Shown here: piece by piece, positions 5,553-6,324 of the stretch
Position numbering within the stretch: position 1 is the stretch's first letter
Layout: each line of letters begins with the position of its first letter
Assembly (NCBI GenBank): GCA_024635885.1
Contig: JAGXIA010000026.1
Span: 1-6,324 of the forward strand
Origin: Helicobacteraceae bacterium
Lineage (GTDB): Bacteria > Campylobacterota > Campylobacteria > Campylobacterales > Sulfurimonadaceae
Reading direction: 5' to 3'
Length of the DNA stretch: 6,324 nucleotides
Translations under genes and position numbers: made by a program
The notes under the pieces: model-generated
What the model was told of the DNA's origin: nothing
What the model saw: the letters and a program-made list of their open reading frames with translations, nothing else
Database searches by the model: none

Positions 5553-6324
5553 TGAACTTGACGCCAAAAGAGATTGTTGAATATTTAGACAAGTATGTTA
5601 TTTCTCAAAATGATGCTAAGAAAACAATAGCGCTTGCTCTAAGAACAAGATATAGAAGAATGCAATTAAGCCAAGAACTTCAAGATGAGATAATGCCTAA
5701 AAACATTTTAATGATAGGCTCTACTGGTGTTGGAAAAACAGAAATATCAAGACGACTGGCAAAAATGATGAGAGTCCCTTTTATTAAAGTTGAAGCCAGT
5801 AAATACACAGAAGTAGGATTTGTAGGTCGTGACGTTGAATCAATGATACGCGATTTGGTTGTTAATTCCATATCAATAGTTAAAACTGAACAAGAAGAAG
5901 CTAACAAAGAAAAAATAGAAAACTATGTTCTCAACAAAATAGTAGAAAAATTACTTCCTCCTCTTTCCGAAGGTGCGAGTGAGTCCAAAAAAGATGATTA
6001 TCAGAGACTTCTTAGCAGTATGGAGGAGAGAGTCATTAATGGTGATATGGATGACAAAATTATTGAGATTTCATTTGACAAAGTACATATTGAGTTTAAT
6101 GATACCAATCTTCCTCCTGAAATGGCAAAAGTTCAAGAATCATTTTCCAAAATTTTCACAACTATGAATAAAGAAGATAATAAAAAAGAAGTAACAGTAA
6201 AAGATGCTAAAGAGTTGTTAAAACTTGAAGCCTCATCAAAACTGCTTGATATGTCGAGTATAAACAATGAAGCCTTAAAACGCGCCGAAAATGGCGGAAT
6301 TATTTTTCTTGATGAAATTGACAA
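5552..6324 (+). CDS. hslU: HslU ATPase subunit, N-terminal part (cut by the right edge)
   Basis: HslU is the AAA+ unfoldase ring that binds, unfolds and passes substrates to HslV. The frame from ATG 5552 stays open to the end of the window (257 full codons), so the C-terminus is missing. It begins MNLTPKEIVEYLDKYVISQN, the normal family start. Walker A is GSTGVGKT (56-63), the pore loop is GFVG (89-92; the E. coli loop is GYVG), followed by RDVESMIRDL. The region from about 105 to 240 is the variable I domain that contacts substrates, and Walker B IIFLDE (250-255) ends just before the edge. Sensor motifs and the C-terminal tail that enters HslV lie outside. The one-base overlap with hslV and the AGAGGGAAA purine-rich stretch at the end of hslV (about 5537-5545) serve initiation. 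Confidence 0.95.
   Translation, partial: MNLTPKEIVEYLDKYVISQNDAKKTIALALRTRYRRMQLSQELQDEIMPKNILMIGSTGVGKTEISRRLAKMMRVPFIKVEASKYTEVGFVGRDVESMIRDLVVNSISIVKTEQEEANKEKIENYVLNKIVEKLLPPLSEGASESKKDDYQRLLSSMEERVINGDMDDKIIEISFDKVHIEFNDTNLPPEMAKVQESFSKIFTTMNKEDNKKEVTVKDAKELLKLEASSKLLDMSSINNEALKRAENGGIIFLDEID

Noticed and set aside
5680..5907. 75-codon open frame on the minus strand
   Set aside because: It is antisense to the Walker A region of hslU and has no recognisable protein features.
5973..6167. 64-codon plus-strand frame
   Set aside because: It is an out-of-frame reading inside hslU, whose own frame stays open to the window end.
6133..6324. 63-codon open frame on the minus strand at the right edge
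   Set aside because: It is antisense to the I domain and Walker B of hslU; Ser/Leu-rich shadow composition.

Overview
The window looks like a chromosomal piece of a free-living, AT-rich Campylobacterota (epsilonproteobacterial) bacterium, most likely close to Sulfurimonas. The reasons are the protein flavour, the gene order argG ... rplI-hslV-hslU (from memory, argG and rplI-hslV-hslU-era are also neighbours in Campylobacter jejuni, and rplI-hslV-hslU-era in Helicobacter pylori), a ferredoxin-thioredoxin reductase-type protein fused to rhodanese, a FlaG gene behind a sigma-28-type promoter, and SelD. No tRNA, rRNA, CRISPR array, insertion sequence or phage gene is visible.

Left part (1-355): the 5' end of selD runs leftwards out of the window. 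A 54-codon remnant of a soluble HAD-type 'P-type ATPase' gene points the other way. It keeps the family's N-terminus and C-terminus, but the middle has been lost in frame.

Middle left (344-1803, minus strand): a two-gene unit holds a 12-helix MFS exporter followed, with a 4-base ATGA overlap, by an 85-residue three-helix membrane protein of unknown function. Its end overlaps the end of the HAD remnant tail to tail, with a small hairpin over both stops.

Middle (1804-2482): a divergent promoter region drives the MFS unit to the left and a single flaG gene to the right. A close match to the sigma-28 (FliA) consensus stands before flaG. A hairpin that contains the flaG stop codon probably ends this transcript, and argG then begins behind its own promoter.

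Right part (2483-6324, plus strand): a tight housekeeping operon of argG (arginine synthesis), an FTR-catalytic/rhodanese fusion (thiol redox or sulfur transfer), rplI (ribosomal protein L9), a possible 31-codon small gene, hslV and hslU (the HslUV ATP-dependent protease; hslU is cut by the window end). Gaps are 24 nt or less except between rplI and hslV. Most starts have a clear Shine-Dalgarno sequence, and hslV-hslU overlap by one base.

No clearly new multi-gene system is present. The most interesting items are the FTR-rhodanese fusion set into a conserved translation/proteolysis operon, the candidate small gene before hslV, and the internally deleted HAD gene.
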